From assembly GCA_017480145.1 (NCBI GenBank), contig JAFVBF010000034.1, positions 1 through 64,000 of the forward strand: DNA of 64,000 nucleotides, read 5' to 3'. Position numbers and translations under genes: made by a program. This DNA is from Bacteroidales bacterium (GTDB taxonomy: Bacteria > Bacteroidota > Bacteroidia > Bacteroidales > P3). This document shows, piece by piece, positions 63,513 to 64,000 of the stretch; the stretch's first letter is position 1; each line of letters opens with the position of its first letter. A model generated the notes under the pieces. The model was not told where the DNA came from. It was given only the letters and a program-made list of their open reading frames with translations, and did not search any database.

Positions 63513-64000
63513 TTATTTTTTAGGAGCAATTATCATGAGCATACGCTTACCTTCCATGCGGGGCATGACTTCCGGTTTCCCATACTCAAGCAAGGCTTCT
63601 GCAAAACGCAACATCTGGGCCTCTCCCTGATCCTTATAGACAATGGAACGGCCTTTGAACAGCATGTCAACCTTCACCTTGTTACCCTCTTTCAGAAAAC
63701 GGATGGCATGGTTTAGTTTGAAATCAAAATCATGTTCATCGGTTTGCATTCCAAGTCGGATTTCCTTAATAACAATCTTGGTTGCATTAGCCTTACGCTC
63801 TTTTTCTTTCTTTTTCTGCTCGTATAGATACTTCTGATACTCAATAATCTTACATACCGGCGGAGTGGCGGTAGGAGATATCATCACAAGATCAAGACCT
63901 TCATCGTAGGCCAATTTAAGGGCATCACGGGTGTTCATGATGACAGGCTCACGACCTTCTCCTACCACACGCACAACTGGCTCTTGAATACGGTCATTAA
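63513..64000 (-). CDS. infC: Translation initiation factor IF-3 (5' end outside the window)
   Basis: The frame stays open to the right edge: upstream of the GTG at 63974 the reading continues NDRIQEPVVRVVGE, the normal IF-3 N-terminal pattern, so the gene is cut by the window and the GTG is internal. Visible parts include the linker KKKEKERKANATKIVIKEIRLG, the ribosome-binding DEHDFDFKLNHAIRFLKEGNKVKV and the end PEVMPRMEGKRMLMIIAPKK. IF-3 checks start-codon pairing on the 30S subunit. rpmI follows 100 bases downstream. In this phylum thrS usually precedes it. Confidence 0.96.
   Translation of the reverse strand, partial: NDRIQEPVVRVVGEGREPVIMNTRDALKLAYDEGLDLVMISPTATPPVCKIIEYQKYLYEQKKKEKERKANATKIVIKEIRLGMQTDEHDFDFKLNHAIRFLKEGNKVKVDMLFKGRSIVYKDQGEAQMLRFAEALLEYGKPEVMPRMEGKRMLMIIAPKK

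Noticed and set aside
63513..63974. infC starting at the GTG at 63974
   Set aside because: The reading frame and IF-3 similarity continue past it to the window edge, so the true start is outside.
1..64000. tRNA, rRNA, CRISPR arrays and transposase genes
   Set aside because: Gaps were read for the TTCGA-type T-arm, spaced repeats and transposase motifs, and none was convincing.

Overview
The window is a contiguous piece of a Bacteroidota chromosome, most likely Bacteroidales and Prevotellaceae-like. The evidence is many intergenic promoters of the Bacteroidota type (TAnnTTTG about 7 bases before the start of transcription), families largely confined to the phylum (DUF4270, DUF4295, GldF/GldG, YwqK-like repeat proteins, a BspA-like protein with a type IX secretion C-terminal domain), and typical core genes. 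No rRNA, tRNA, CRISPR array, transposase, phage gene or plasmid gene was seen. Genus-level naming is inference.

Layout. 0-3.6 kb: the end of a DUF4270 lipoprotein gene, a MORN/YwqK-like repeat protein, maf, and a small lipoprotein with a long structured leader. 3.7-9.8 kb: rpmG-DUF4295, an hsp20 gene with a sigma-54 type promoter, and an operon glsA-like/glsB-like/engB/dacB. 9.8-13.6 kb on the minus strand: pfkA-purH-mreB. 13.9-17.8 kb: a beta-CASP metallo-hydrolase, cstA and a secreted repeat protein. 17.9-22.5 kb on the minus strand: an operon of a lipoprotein, the N half of a split transketolase, a secreted VWA protein, the C half of the transketolase and a Cas4/DUF2779-like nuclease. 22.6-28.1 kb on the minus strand: MATE pump, uracil-DNA glycosylase-like protein, YqaA-like protein and acetyltransferase, then SGNH hydrolase and a DUF389 membrane protein. 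28.4-36.5 kb: yidC, nhaD, an unknown membrane-anchored protein, a Wzz-like protein, an O-antigen ligase/polymerase and a Vsr-like endonuclease. 36.8-40.7 kb: AbiH-like protein, ClC channel, OmpA-like lipoprotein. 41.2-50.0 kb: an apparent eight-gene envelope operon (M28 peptidase, gldF, gldG, DUF4340, surE, small membrane protein, lpxB, SpoIID-like). 50.1-54.9 kb: thioredoxin-like, ftsY, rimO, hydE, SIMPL protein. 54.9-55.75 kb: a non-coding stretch with inverted repeats that could be a MITE or IS remnant. 55.8-59.0 kb: DUF177-rpmF, AIR-synthase-like protein with a DnaQ-like exonuclease, LysE-type exporter. 59.1-62.2 kb: a large BspA-like surface protein with a Tyr-Asp-Thr repeat stalk. 62.3-64.0 kb on the minus strand: infC (cut by the window end)-rpmI-rplT-rplS.

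Most of the window is ordinary core genome for envelope, ribosome and central metabolism. Highly expressed genes (ribosomal proteins, infC, mreB, purH, pfkA, transketolase) lie on the minus strand, and the plus strand is C-rich almost throughout, so the minus strand is probably the leading strand. The exception is about 37.8-40.7 kb (ClC and OmpA genes), where the plus strand becomes G-rich, suggesting a local inversion or import.

The best leads are the structured leader at 2.74-2.98 kb, the sigma-54 promoter with helically phased palindromes before hsp20, the nested inverted repeat at 13.69-13.81 kb, the VWA gene inside a split transketolase operon, the skew-inverted segment, the candidate MITE at 55.36-55.70 kb, and the YDT-repeat stalk of the BspA-like protein. 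No complete undescribed system could be proven from sequence alone.
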